Shown: positions 29,799-38,940, counted from the stretch's first letter. The stretch: 64,000 bases of DNA from Streptomyces sp. HUAS 15-9 (GCF_025642155.1 NZ_CP106798.1:9194819-9258818); one strand, 5' to 3'. Program-made: numbers and translations. The notes: generated by a model not told the origin, from the sequence alone.

Positions 29799-31040
29799 TT
29801 GAGCGTGTTCTGCGGCATCGACTGGGCCAGCGACCACCACGACGTCGTCCTGGTCGACAACGCCGGATCCTTACTGGACAAGGCCCGTATCGACGACAAC
29901 GCCGACGGCCTGGCCCACCTCCTGCAGATGCTTACCGAGCACGGCGACAGCGCCGAAGCTCCCATTCCGGTGGCCATCGAGACCTCCCGCGGGCTGCTGG
30001 TCGCCTGCCTGCGCGCGACCGGCCGCCCCATCTACGCGATCAACCCGCTGGCCGCAGCACGCTACCGCGACCGGCATGCGGTCTCCCGCAAGAAGTCCGA
30101 CCACCTCGACGCCGTGGTACTCGCGAACATCCTGCGCACCGACGCCGCCGCCCACCGCCAGCTGCCGGCCGACTCCGAGCTCGCCCAGGCAATCGCGGTC
30201 CTCGCCCGCGCTCAGCAGGACGCCGTGTGGGACCGCACCCAGGCCGCCAACAAGCTCACCTCGCACCTCCGCGCGTACTTCCCCGGCTTCCTCGCCTCCG
30301 TCGGCGTGCGCCGCGAGGGCGTCTGCCACCCCATCGCCCGCGTCCTGCTTGCGGCCGCCCCCACCCCCGGCCAGGCCGCCCAGCTGACCCGCGCCCAGTT
30401 GCGGTCGTTGCTGAAGAAGGCCGGTCGCAAGAACACCATCGATGCAGAGGCAGAGCGTCTCCAGACCGCGCTGCGCGCCCCGCAGATGCGCCAGCTCCCG
30501 CTGGTCGAAGAGGCCATGGGCCGCCAGACCCTCGCCCTGCTGCGGCAGCTGGATGCCGCCTGCGCCAGCGCCGACGACCTCGCCGAGGCCGCGATGGAGT
30601 CTTTTAAGCAGCACCCGGACGCCGAGATCATCACCGGCTTCCCAGGGCTCAGCGCGCTCAGCGGCGCCCGGGTGTTCGCCGAGATCGGCGACGACCGATC
30701 CCGCTTCGCCGACGCGAAAAGCCTCAAGGCTTACGCCGGTTCGGCCCCGATCACCAGGGCCTCCGGCAAGAGCGTGGCCGTCCTTGCCCGCCGGGTCAAG
30801 AACCAGCGACTGGCCGGTGTCGGCTACGTGTGGGCCTTCGCCGCCATGGCCCACTCAGACGGCGCCAGAGCCCACTACGACCGCCGCCGCAAGGCCGGAG
30901 ACCGCCACACCGCCGCTCAGCGCAACCTTTTCAACCGCATGCTCGGCTGCCTCCACCACTGCCTCACCCACCGCGTCCACTACAGCGAAACGGTGGCCTT
31001 CGCCGCCCCATCAGACACTCAACTAGCGGATGCCGCTTGA
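29799..31040 (+). CDS. IS110-family bridge-RNA-type recombinase
   Basis: A 413-residue protein, full length for the family. The N-terminal RuvC-like domain begins SVFCGIDWASDHHDVVLVD and includes VSRKKSDHLDAVVLANIL, giving the conserved acidic residues. The C-terminal Tnp_20 domain has ITGFPGLSALSGARVFAEIG and GSAPITRASGKSVAVLAR with the catalytic Ser region. The start is TTG 29799 or GTG 29805; no strong ribosome site is seen. It looks intact and may be active. Confidence 0.92.
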   Translation: MSVFCGIDWASDHHDVVLVDNAGSLLDKARIDDNADGLAHLLQMLTEHGDSAEAPIPVAIETSRGLLVACLRATGRPIYAINPLAAARYRDRHAVSRKKSDHLDAVVLANILRTDAAAHRQLPADSELAQAIAVLARAQQDAVWDRTQAANKLTSHLRAYFPGFLASVGVRREGVCHPIARVLLAAAPTPGQAAQLTRAQLRSLLKKAGRKNTIDAEAERLQTALRAPQMRQLPLVEEAMGRQTLALLRQLDAACASADDLAEAAMESFKQHPDAEIITGFPGLSALSGARVFAEIGDDRSRFADAKSLKAYAGSAPITRASGKSVAVLARRVKNQRLAGVGYVWAFAAMAHSDGARAHYDRRRKAGDRHTAAQRNLFNRMLGCLHHCLTHRVHYSETVAFAAPSDTQLADAA

Positions 31041-31705
31041 CAGTTCTTCCGCATCGGATGTCTGCTTCGCCGCGTCGGTGCCCTGGCCGGCGGCCGGGAC
31101 GCTGGTGGAGGTCTTCACGCTCTGGGCATCGATGACGCACGCGGACGGCTCCGCACGCTTGCCCTCCTGCTGCCGTAACAGCCTGCGCAGTACGCCGGTG
31201 AGCTGGGCGAACACGCCGGCCTTCTGCCACTTGGCGAAGTAGCCGTAGCAGGTCTCCCAGGGCGGGAAGTCGTGCGGCAGGTAGCGCCACTGCACCCCGG
31301 TGCGGTCCACGTACAGGATCGCGTTCATGATCTCGCGCAGGTCGTGCTCGGGCGGGCGTCCGATGTTCAGCGCATGCCGGCGCCGCTCGGCCCGCCAGGC
31401 ACTCAGGACCGGCTCGATCAGCTCCCAGCGGGCATCGGACAGATCACTCGGATACGGACGGCGTTCGGTCATGACCTGGACGTACCGCTGACCGGGGGCG
31501 TGCGCCCAGGCGTGAACCGAGATCGGCGGGAGCACCACCACGCGACGGGCGTCTTGGGATGAGACAGACGCAAGGTGCATCCCGTCCCAGCCGTCACCCC
31601 AACCGGCGCATGTGCCACAACTACTCCACCAGACCCGCCAAGACGCCAAACCCTGGTCGAAAAGCCCAGAGCAAAGCACACATCACAGGCGAAAACGACC
31701 TCTGA

Positions 31706-32805
31706 GTGGGCGTTCAGGTATGCCTCATGCCGGTATGCGAGTTCTGTCGCTGTGTCAGTTTGAGGTCTTTCGGCGGATCAATGCGCTTCATCACTTCAAG
31801 ACTTCCGGACCTGCCCGCCCGTTTCGCTCGGCTTCGATCCTCGAAGCGTGTCTGACGTAGAGATGGCACGAAACCGCCCGATGATCACCGGAACCCGATC
31901 TTCCGTCACACCCATGATCCCTCTGGAACGTGAGCCAGCGGAAGCCGTACCCCAGCGACCTTTCCGACGCCCGATGGGCCCTAATCGAGCCGACGTTGAC
32001 GGCCTGGAGAAAAGCCCGGCTCGACCGCAGACCCACCGGGCAGCCGGCCAAGGTCGACCTGCGCGACGTATTCAACGCACTCCTCTACATCAACCGCACG
32101 GGAATCCCCTGGAAATACCTCCCACACGACTTCCCGAACTACGGCACCGTCTACGCCTACTATGCCGCCTGGCGCGATGAGGGAATCCTCGCCCAGCTCA
32201 ACTACGACCTGACCGGGCTCGCCCGCGTGAAGGAAGGGCGCAAGCCCGAACCCACAGGGTCCGTCATCGACACCCAGAGCGTGAAGACCTCCACCAACGT
32301 GCCCCTGACCAGCCAGGGAACGGACGCCGCCAAGAAGATCGTCGGCCGCAAGCGAGGCATACTCACCGATACGATCGGACTCATCCTCGCCGTGACTGTC
32401 ACCGCCGCGAGCCTCTCCGAGAACGCCGTAGGAATACGTCTTCTCGACCAAGCCAAGAAGACGTATCCAACCATCGCCAAGAGCTGGGTCGACACCGGCT
32501 TCAAGAACGCCGTCATCGAGCACGGCGCACGTCTCGGAATCGACGTCGAAGTCGTCAACAGAAACCCCGGAGTTCGCGGCTTTCACGTTGTCAAAAGACG
32601 CTGGGTAGTCGAGCGAAGCCTGGGTTGGCTTATGTTGCACCGGCGCCTTTCTCGCGATTACGAGACCCTTCCCGCCAGCTCCGAGGCCATGATCCACGTC
32701 GCCTCGATCGACAACCTCGCCAAGCGCATAACGGACGAGACGACACCAACCTGGCGAGGGACTTACTAGAATAGAAAGGGCAATTCGCCTAGATCAAATG
32801 CCCTC
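31706..32805 (+). mobile_element. IS5-type element IS-a, copy B (1100 bp)
   Basis: Inverted copy of 27690-28789. Flanked by TGA at 31703-31705 and 32806-32808. It abuts the right end of IS-b. Confidence 0.92.
31930..32769 (+). CDS. IS5-family transposase, 279 residues (copy B)
   Basis: Complete, with the same motifs as copy A: VIDTQSVKTS, KSWVDTGFKNAVIEHG and RRWVVERSLGWL. The two inverted, near-identical copies 4 kb apart are a substrate for inversion or for composite transposition. The start (GTG/ATG-type near 31930, MSQRKPYPSDLSD) matches that of copy A. Confidence 0.93.
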   Translation: MSQRKPYPSDLSDARWALIEPTLTAWRKARLDRRPTGQPAKVDLRDVFNALLYINRTGIPWKYLPHDFPNYGTVYAYYAAWRDEGILAQLNYDLTGLARVKEGRKPEPTGSVIDTQSVKTSTNVPLTSQGTDAAKKIVGRKRGILTDTIGLILAVTVTAASLSENAVGIRLLDQAKKTYPTIAKSWVDTGFKNAVIEHGARLGIDVEVVNRNPGVRGFHVVKRRWVVERSLGWLMLHRRLSRDYETLPASSEAMIHVASIDNLAKRITDETTPTWRGTY

Positions 32806-32808
32806 TGA

Positions 32809-33300
32809 GGAAGAGTACGGGAACGCTGAGTCGTGAGCTCAGCCCGAGCATCGCCAGAAGATCGTGCACTCTGCTCACCATGCCTGGACCATGAACCTGT
32901 CGCCGGGCCGCATTCTCCGCACTGCCGCGAGTGCGTGCCGCGAAAAGACTCCCTGCGGTACCCCGGCGAGCCGGATGACGTCAGCCGGCCCCCGCGCCGC
33001 CTCCGTCCATCTGTGTTCGGGACGCACCCGCAAGAGAGCGTCTCCCTAGGAGTGAAAGACACACGCACGACCGCGCCCCTATCGCTGACGCCTCGGTGAA
33101 CAGAGTGCTTGCGGTTGCCATATGGTCCCGAGGGGCGTTCAGGCTGGTCAGCGCAATGAGCCACCACCGAAGAGGCCCTCGAACACTGCAGAGTCAGCCT
33201 GCGGTTCCGTGACGCGCGTAGCGGCGGCATCGCAGTCATGAGCATGACATTAGTCGAGTGACCGTGACATGACAGTGTGCGGGAGGAACATAGTGCCGCA
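32809..33300. other. Gap without a supported gene
   Basis: Short frames on both strands with no convincing protein. It separates the IS nest from the remnant of a secreted protease. Confidence 0.3.
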
Positions 33301-33963
33301 GGGCGTGAACCGGCAGTGCCGCAGGGATTTCTTCGCCCCTCCATAGGGTGGGCCGCTTCATTGGAGAGCACTGGGGCGGGCTTGACGGTCGCCGACCCGG
33401 CCACCGGTGTGGCGGTCTACGACACCTACGGCGGCTCCGGCTGGGCGGTCTACGGCGGCACCAGCGCCTCCGCCCCGATCGTCGCAGGCGTGTACGCCCT
33501 CGGGCACCCCGGGCTCCAGCGACTACCCGGCGAAGTACCCGTACCAGCACACCGGCAACCTGTACGACGTCACCAGCGGCAACAACGGCTCATGCGCCCC
33601 GTCGTACTTCTGCACCGCAACCGCCGGCTACGACGGGCCGACGGGCTGGGGCACCCCGAACGGCACTGCCGCCTTCACCGCCGGCTCCAGCAGCGGCAAC
33701 ACGGTGACCGTCACCAACCCCGGCAGCCAGTCCACCACCACCGGCAGCTCGGTCAGCCTGCAGATCCACGCCACCGACAGCGGCGGCGCGGCCCTCACCT
33801 ACAGCGCGTCCGGCCTGCCGACCGGCCTGTCCATCAACAGCTCCACCGGCCTGATCTCCGGCACCGCCTCCACCGCGGGCACCTACCAGGTCACCGTCAC
33901 CGCGAAGGACTCCACCGCCGCCTCCGGCTCGACGTCCTTCACCTGGACGGTCGGCTCCGGGGG

Positions 33964-35416
33964 CCTCTATGGGGTTCGTCAACCCGTAGGTGCGGGTTGG
34001 GGGTCGTAGAGGGTGCCGTCGCGGAGCATCGCGAAGAGCACGTCGGCTCGCCTGCGGGCCAGGCAGAGGAGGGCTTGGGTGTGATGCTTTCCCTGCTTGA
34101 TCTTCTTGTCGTAGTAGGCCCGGGAGGCCGGGTCGGCCAGGGCCGCGAATGCGGACAGGAAGAAGGCGCGTTTGAGATGCTTGTTTCCCCGTCGGGAGGG
34201 CTGCTCGCCGCGGATGGAGGAGCCCGAACTTCTCGTGGCGGGGGCAAGGCTGGCGTAGGCGGCGAGGTGGCCTGCGGTGGGGAAGCTGCGGCCGTCGCCG
34301 ACGTCGATGAGGATTCTGGCTCCGGTCCTGAGCCGATCCCCGGCATGGACGTCAGGACCGCGGAAAGAGGGTGCGACTCCAGCAGTTCCTCGATCCGGGT
34401 GGCCAGGAGTTTCCGCTGATCAAGTACGGATTTCAGCTGGCCGGCGAGGCTGGGGACGATCAGTGTGGCGGCATCGGTGCCTGGGACGACGACCGTCTGT
34501 TCGTCGAGTGCAGTGAAGACATCGCCCACCAGGCGTTCGGCCATGCGCGGGGCCTTGGCCCGTATCAGGCTGATCAGTTGGCGGCGTCCTGCCTTCCTCA
34601 ACTGGGCCGGAGAGCCGAAGCGTTCGAGCATCAGCAGCACGGCCGGGTGCCGGATGCGCGGGCCCAGTACCCGTTCCAGCGAGGGGTGGATCTGGGTGAG
34701 CAGACCGCGCAGCCGGTTGGCGATGCGGGCGGTTTCACCTGCGAGGTCGTCGTCGAAGCCGACGATCATCTCCAGTTCGGCAACCGTCTGGTCGCTCAGC
34801 TCGACGGCCCGCAGGGGGTGGCATGACGCGGGCCGCGTCCGCGATGATGAACGCATCCCTCGCGTCGGTCTTGGCCTCGCCCGGATAGCGGTCGGCGATC
34901 CGGCGCATGGTCAGTCCGGGCAGATAGGCGACCTGGCAGCCTGCGTTGCGGGCGACCGCCAGAGGCAGCGCGCCGATCGACGCGGGCTGGTCGACCACCA
35001 CAAGCACTATCCCGTGCTTGGCCTGCAGCTTCTTGAAGAGCTCGCGCAACATCGGCTCGCTGTTGGGCAGCCGTTTGTCGAGCGCCTTCTTCCCCGCCGG
35101 TGTGACGGCGGTGGCGTGGTGTTCGCCCTTGCCGACGTCCAAGCCGAGGAAGACGCCGATGTCACTCGTGTCGATCACAAGGATCCTTCGGTCGCACGGT
35201 CCAGGCCTCACCTGCGGCACCAGTTGCCGACATCCACATTACGAAGAGCCTCCCAAGCCCTCGGCGGGCCAGTGGTCATGCCTCTCATCAGCGGTCTACC
35301 AGTGCCTCCGAGACCGGTGACACCACCCCCCAGATCATGGTCAACAGGGGGGAGCAGTCATGCCGGACCCGGAGGCCGGGAGCCCCATTGCGGGACCACG
35401 AAGACGGTAATGGGGG
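33964..35416 (-). mobile_element. IS110-family element inside the protease gene
   Basis: The element is bounded by GGGGG on both sides (33959-33963 and 35412-35416), so the exact cut is ambiguous by five bases. It is about 1453 bp, lies opposite to the protease gene, and has a 190-base left end before the recombinase gene. A GTAATG...hairpin...AGAGGC arrangement at 35237-35285 resembles a donor loop matching its own ends. Confidence 0.75.
33990..35197 (-). pseudogene. IS110-family recombinase, frameshifted twice
   Basis: The start reads [19 protein letters not shown] and then GEAKTDARDAFIIADAAR (RuvC-like part). After about 34830 the protein continues in a second frame with LRGLLTQIHPSLERVLG and VLTSMPGIG. 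Near 34330 it shifts again; the remaining C-terminal Tnp_20 sequence is only visible in a third frame (for example RRGNKHLKRAFFLSAFAALA). It is not functional as read. Confidence 0.8.
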
Positions 35417-35876
35417 CGGCGGCTGCACCTCGTCCCAGCTGCTGGCCAACCCCGGCTTCGAGTCGGGCAGCACCGGCTGGAGCGCGACCAGCGGGGTCAT
35501 CACCAACGACTCCGGTGAGGCGGCGCACGGCGGCTCGTACAAGGCCTGGCTGGACGGCTATGGCTCCTCGCACACCGACACGCTGTCCCAGTCGGTGACG
35601 ATCCCGTCCGGCTGCAAGGCCACGCTGACCTTCTACTTGCACATCGAGACCGCGGAGACCACCCGCAGCACCGCGTACGACAAGCTGACGGTCACCGCCG
35701 GTTCGACCACCCTGGGGGCCTACTCGAACCTCAACGCTGCCTCCGGGTACGCGCAGAAGACCTTCGACCTGTCCTCGCTGGCGGGCCAGACGGTCACCCT
35801 GAAGTTCAACGGCGTGGAGGACTCCTCGCTGCAGACCAGCTTCGTCGTGGACGACACCGCCCTGACGACCAGCTGA

Positions 35877-36064
35877 CCAGCACGACGAGGTGAGCACCCG
35901 GTCCCGCACGCGGAAGCCGTCCCGCGTGCGGGACACACCGTATCTACCTGGTCGTTGCAGAACGCCACAAGCCCGCGCCGCCGCCCGCCGGTTGTTTCAG
36001 CGTCAGGAAGGCGCGTTCGAAACCAGGTATAGACGCGGGCCGCGCCGCTGTCGTGTCTAGCGGG
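35877..36064. other. Intergenic, convergent ends
   Basis: A short GC-rich inverted repeat follows the protease stop: GTCCCGCACGCGGAAG and CCCGCGTGCGGGAC around 35902-35932. It could be a terminator; there is no T run. Confidence 0.35.
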
Positions 36065-36247
36065 TCACCAACTGCTCTTGGTCACGCCGGAGAGCTCGCC
36101 CGCGTGGGCCATCTCGCGGACGCGGATGCGGGAAAGGCCGAAGGCGCGAAGGTGGCCGCGGGGGCGGTCGTCCACGGAGTCGCGGTTGCGCAGGCGGGTG
36201 GCGCTGGCGTCGCGGGGCTGTCTCACGCGCTGGTTCCTCTCGTACAC
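36065..36247 (-). pseudogene. rpsN: Ribosomal protein S14 fragment
   Basis: About 60 residues reading [20 protein letters not shown], then [20 protein letters not shown] and the end GVTKSSW. This is the C-terminal part of the zinc-free (C-minus) S14 paralogue, which in Streptomyces is usually zinc-starvation regulated. The N-terminal 40 residues are missing and no CxxC pair is present. No other alternative ribosomal gene is nearby. Confidence 0.72.
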
Positions 36248-36354
36248 CTTCTCGTCTCGCTTGCCGAACCCGCCCCGTCTGGTAGTTCCGGAGCGTCCCG
36301 GCGTTGTCAGGACTGCTTTCCGCCTCTCCCGGCGACTCCCGGGTCAGGCTGTCC

Positions 36355-36510
36355 TCAGCTTCGTGGCCTTGCTGCGACAGGGCCACGGCGGCGGACTCTC
36401 ACCGCCGCACGGTCAAGTAGCGCCTCGTGGCGCACGAAGAGGTCATCGAACCGAACGACGTACGCCTCCAACGGACCAGGTACTGGCGGACACGGCAGCC
36501 GCTTCGTCAT
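36355..36510 (-). pseudogene. Transposase N-terminal fragment
   Basis: A short frame reading MTKRLPCPPVPGPLEAYVVR then FDDLF resembles the N-terminus of an IS701-like actinomycete transposase. After about 40 residues it degenerates. Probably a relic. Confidence 0.42.
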
Positions 36511-36584
36511 CTCGGGCTCCCCAGACGTTGACGCCTTCACCACACGGCCTACTCCCGGACGAACCCGCCGTCAACAAACCACCG

Positions 36585-38351
36585 CTAGCCGGTCATGGAG
36601 GGGACGAAGGGCGACAGGGCCGGGGCGAGCTGCATGCCGGGGGCCAGGCCGAGGGCGATGAGGGCGTCGGGCAGGCCGCGCCCCGTGCGGGCGGCGTCCA
36701 TCGTGCCGGGGACGGCTAGCGGGTGGCAGCTGGCAGCGATGATCTCGAACAGGTGCTGCACCCGGCCAGGTCCGCGGGGCAGGAGCTGGCCGTGGAAGTT
36801 CTCGTGGTGGGCGAGCACGAGGGCGGCCAGGCCCGCGAGGTGGGCGGAGGCCGTGCCGGTGCCGTCGAGTGCCGCGTAGCCCTCCTGCGGCGCGCACGAC
36901 AAGACCGCCACACCGGGGGCGGCCGCATCCACGCCGGGACCGTAGCAGCTGAACGGAGCTGCGAAGAGCCCTTCGGATGTCAGCTGCGGGCCGTAGTGAG
37001 TGGCTTGGGAGGTGTCGGGCGGGTAGGTGCCGAAGGCGCCTACTGCACCGACGGCGAAGACGGTGGGCAGCGAGGCGGGGAATGCGATCGGCCCACCGGT
37101 GTCGCCCGCGGGGGCGATGCAGGCGATGCCCGCCGCGGTGGCGTCGGCGAGTTTGCGGGAGATGAGCGCCGACGGGTAAGGAGAGGCGACCGCGATGTGG
37201 GCGATGTCGACCTCGTGTTCGATGCAGTGGTCGAGGGCGGCGATCAGGTCGCTGAAGTGGCCGTCGGGCAGCACCTGGCAGACATCGAGCTCGGCGTCGA
37301 CGGCGATGCCGGTGATGCCTTTGCCGGTGTCCGCGCCGGCGATGATCCCGGCCGTGTGGGTGCCGCTGCCGACCGGGTCGTGCGCCCAGCCCTCCTTGGT
37401 GCGGTGTACGACATCGATTCCGGAGCGCACCCGCTGCTTCAGGTCGGGGTGGTCGGTGCTGACGCCCGTACCGATGACCGCGATCTTGATGCCGAAGGCA
37501 CGGAAGGTGGGGGGCAGCCGGTCCAGCCGCATGGCCTGCTGGCCCCAGCCGTACTGCTGGCGTTCGTCCAGGTCCGGGTACACCGCGGCGAGCGGGGTGA
37601 GGGTGACGACGTTCTCCCGGGCCGCAGACAGGTCGGGGCGGTGGATCCAGCGGTCGGTGTAGCCGCCCCTGGGGCGGACGTACAGGGACCGGATGGACTG
37701 TTCGGTATCTGTGGTCAGGGTGATGGTGGCCGTCCCGTCGGCGGCGGTGATGCTCTGGCTCGGCCAGGTCGCCCCGATCAGGAACACGCCCGCGCCGGGC
37801 AGCGGTTCGCCGTCCGGGCCGCAGACGCGCAGCGAGATCTCCACTGGCTCTTCCAGCGGCATGACAAGGCCCGGGTCGGGCAGCAGCATCCCTGGGGGCG
37901 GTGTGGCGGCGGTGCCGGCGTTGGACAGTGGCAGATCGGGTTCGATGTGCACGTGCAGTGTCCGCATCGCCGGCAGCTGCATCTCGGCGGCTTCGACGAC
38001 CGCGATCTCGGGGCAGGAGGGAAGGACCCCGGCCGACTGCAGCTTCTCGGACGGCTGGAGTCGGCGGATCACTGTGACGTCGGACATGCTCTCTAGCTGG
38101 TCGCACACCGCGTCCATGCTCAGTTCGGGCACTCCCGGTGGCAGCAACTGCTGCGGCAGCGGTGTCACCATGTACCGCTGCCGACGCGGCTGCACCGCGA
38201 CCGGTGACGGTGCGCCCTTCTTGCGCGGCACTGCTTCCTTGTCCTCGGGGACCGGCCCGCCGCCGGCCCCTGTGCCCTCGGATTCGTTCTGACGGTTGTT
38301 CCGGGGCTTGTTCCCGGGCCTGTCCTTGACCATCACGTCTACCTTCACCAT
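36585..38351 (-). CDS. Subtilisin-fold pseudoprotease (S8-like, triad lost)
   Basis: The C-terminal 290 residues align with the subtilisin fold. All three catalytic positions are altered: VIGTGVSTDHPDL has Gly where the Asp of VIDTG is expected, VGSGTHTAGIIAG has Ser in place of the His of GHGTH, and GTGTASAHLAG lacks the Ser of GTSMA. The oxyanion region reads IAPAGDTGG, also without the usual Asn. The N-terminal half has a Pro-rich segment and a beta-sandwich-like block (PLPGAGVFLIGATWPSQSIT; NVVTLTPLAAVYPDLDERQQ). No signal peptide. Start ATG 38351 is after the hairpin at 38410; ATG 38333 has a better ribosome site. Probably a binding protein, not an enzyme. Confidence 0.85.
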   Translation of the reverse strand: MVKVDVMVKDRPGNKPRNNRQNESEGTGAGGGPVPEDKEAVPRKKGAPSPVAVQPRRQRYMVTPLPQQLLPPGVPELSMDAVCDQLESMSDVTVIRRLQPSEKLQSAGVLPSCPEIAVVEAAEMQLPAMRTLHVHIEPDLPLSNAGTAATPPPGMLLPDPGLVMPLEEPVEISLRVCGPDGEPLPGAGVFLIGATWPSQSITAADGTATITLTTDTEQSIRSLYVRPRGGYTDRWIHRPDLSAARENVVTLTPLAAVYPDLDERQQYGWGQQAMRLDRLPPTFRAFGIKIAVIGTGVSTDHPDLKQRVRSGIDVVHRTKEGWAHDPVGSGTHTAGIIAGADTGKGITGIAVDAELDVCQVLPDGHFSDLIAALDHCIEHEVDIAHIAVASPYPSALISRKLADATAAGIACIAPAGDTGGPIAFPASLPTVFAVGAVGAFGTYPPDTSQATHYGPQLTSEGLFAAPFSCYGPGVDAAAPGVAVLSCAPQEGYAALDGTGTASAHLAGLAALVLAHHENFHGQLLPRGPGRVQHLFEIIAASCHPLAVPGTMDAARTGRGLPDALIALGLAPGMQLAPALSPFVPSMTG

Positions 38352-38409
38352 GTCTACGTCGGTTTTTGTGCTTGTGATCCGGATGCCGGGCGGCTCCCGC
38401 CTCCATGGC

Positions 38410-38449
38410 GATGCGGTGTGCCCAGGAACAGCTCCTGGCACACCGCATC
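38410..38449 (-). terminator. Strong hairpin between Q-rich gene and pseudoprotease
   Basis: GATGCGGTGTGCC (38410-38422) pairs perfectly with GGCACACCGCATC (38437-38449), with further inner pairing of CAGGA and TCCTG. There is no T run. It could terminate or attenuate transcription from the Q-rich gene into the downstream gene. Confidence 0.6.
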
Positions 38450-38464
38450 ACGCGGCGCCGGCAA

Positions 38465-38932
38465 TCAGCCGATACCGAAGGGCTGACCCATCTGGCCGAA
38501 GCCGGGCTGCTGGTACTGCTGCTGGTATGGCTGGCCGAACGACTGCTGGCCGAACCCGCCGCCCCACTGCTGCTGGCCCTGCTGGCCTTGCTGGCTCTGC
38601 TGTACCAGGGTCAGGATCGCGGTCGGCAGCGCCTGCTGCACGGACTGCTCGACCGCGCTGCGCACGCCCTGGGTCAGCGTCGTGTGCAGCGCGACAGCCA
38701 GGTAGGGGTGGGCCTGGTGGGCCAGGCCCTGCTGCTGCAGCTGCTGCTGGACCTGCTGGATCTGCTGCAGCGTCTGCTGCATGCGTTGTGCGATCTGCTG
38801 GCTCGCCTGCTGGCAGGCCTGCTGGATCGTCTGCTGGACCACCTGCGCGAGCTGCTGCGGACCGCCGAACTGCTGGCCGCCGGCCTGCTGGCCGAACTGC
38901 TGCAGCGGCTGGGTACCGGTCATCACCGACAT
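38465..38932 (-). CDS. Glutamine-rich, coiled-coil/prion-like protein
   Basis: A 155-residue protein, about one third Gln. The N-terminus has GQQAGGQQFGGPQQLAQVVQ. A long helical part follows (VVQQTIQQACQQASQQIAQR, then TLQQIQQVQQQLQQQ). A non-Q helix lies in the middle (AHPYLAVALHTTLTQGVRSA), and the tail is rich in Gly, Gln, Tyr and Phe (FGQPYQQQYQQPGFGQMG), like low-complexity assembly domains. No signal peptide. It lies just upstream of the pseudoprotease, in the same direction. Codon use is normal. It probably forms multimers; no family is known to me. Confidence 0.85.
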   Translation of the reverse strand: MSVMTGTQPLQQFGQQAGGQQFGGPQQLAQVVQQTIQQACQQASQQIAQRMQQTLQQIQQVQQQLQQQGLAHQAHPYLAVALHTTLTQGVRSAVEQSVQQALPTAILTLVQQSQQGQQGQQQWGGGFGQQSFGQPYQQQYQQPGFGQMGQPFGIG

Positions 38933-38940
38933 GAAAGCTC

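Larger units (their letters stand above)
29274..31061 (+). mobile_element. IS110-family element (E1) inside IS-b
   Basis: Bounded by a CT dinucleotide (29274-29275 and 31062-31063); removal leaves one CT and restores the host frame exactly. It has no inverted ends, as is normal for IS110. A long non-coding left part (523 bases) precedes the recombinase gene and only about 21 bases follow it, the layout of the IS110 group whose bridge RNA lies in the left end. Confidence 0.85.
28815..31472 (-). pseudogene. IS-b transposase split by IS110
   Basis: The N-terminal half (31472 to about 31064) reads MTERRPYPSDLSDARWELI, WRYLPHDFPPWETCYGYFAK and VIDAQSVKTSTSVPAAG. The C-terminal half (29273 to 28815) resumes with IVGRKRSIVTDTLGLLLAV, KVWVDGGYRQHLVEHAAQ and KRWTVERTYGWLMFHRRLAR. 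With the IS110 removed and one CT kept, the frame reads through the junction without loss (AAKQ-IVGRKR). The gene was therefore intact before insertion. Confidence 0.88.
28793..31702 (-). mobile_element. IS5-type element IS-b, split by IS110
   Basis: Ends GAGGTCGTTTTC are inverted at both sides. TGA flanks each end (28790-28792 and 31703-31705). It is 1122 bp when the inserted IS110 (29274-31061) is removed. IS-a copies abut both ends. Confidence 0.85.
33300..35876 (+). pseudogene. Secreted serine protease with Ig-like and CBM-like tail, split by IS110
   Basis: Only the end of the catalytic domain remains: VYGGTSASAPIVAGVYAL, with the active-site Ser. A frameshift near 33500 leads to TAGYDGPTGWGTPNG. 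A putative Ig domain follows (ALTYSASGLPTGLSINSSTG; GTYQVTVTAKDSTAASGST). After the IS110 (33964-35416) the protein resumes with a family-6-like binding domain ([35 protein letters not shown]; the stretch [17 protein letters not shown]). Removing the element restores one frame through a Gly-rich linker ([10 protein letters not shown]). The 5' half with the other catalytic residues is missing. Confidence 0.75.

Noticed and set aside
29697..31060. ATCGGATG direct repeat as the target duplication of the IS110 element
   Set aside because: Cutting at these repeats does not restore the host transposase frame, whereas cutting at CT (29274 and 31062) does; the internal copy fits a guide sequence instead.
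36571..38451. A second 626-codon minus-strand frame over the pseudoprotease
   Set aside because: Product is Arg/His/Pro-rich shadow sequence; the alternative frame shows the subtilisin-fold motifs.
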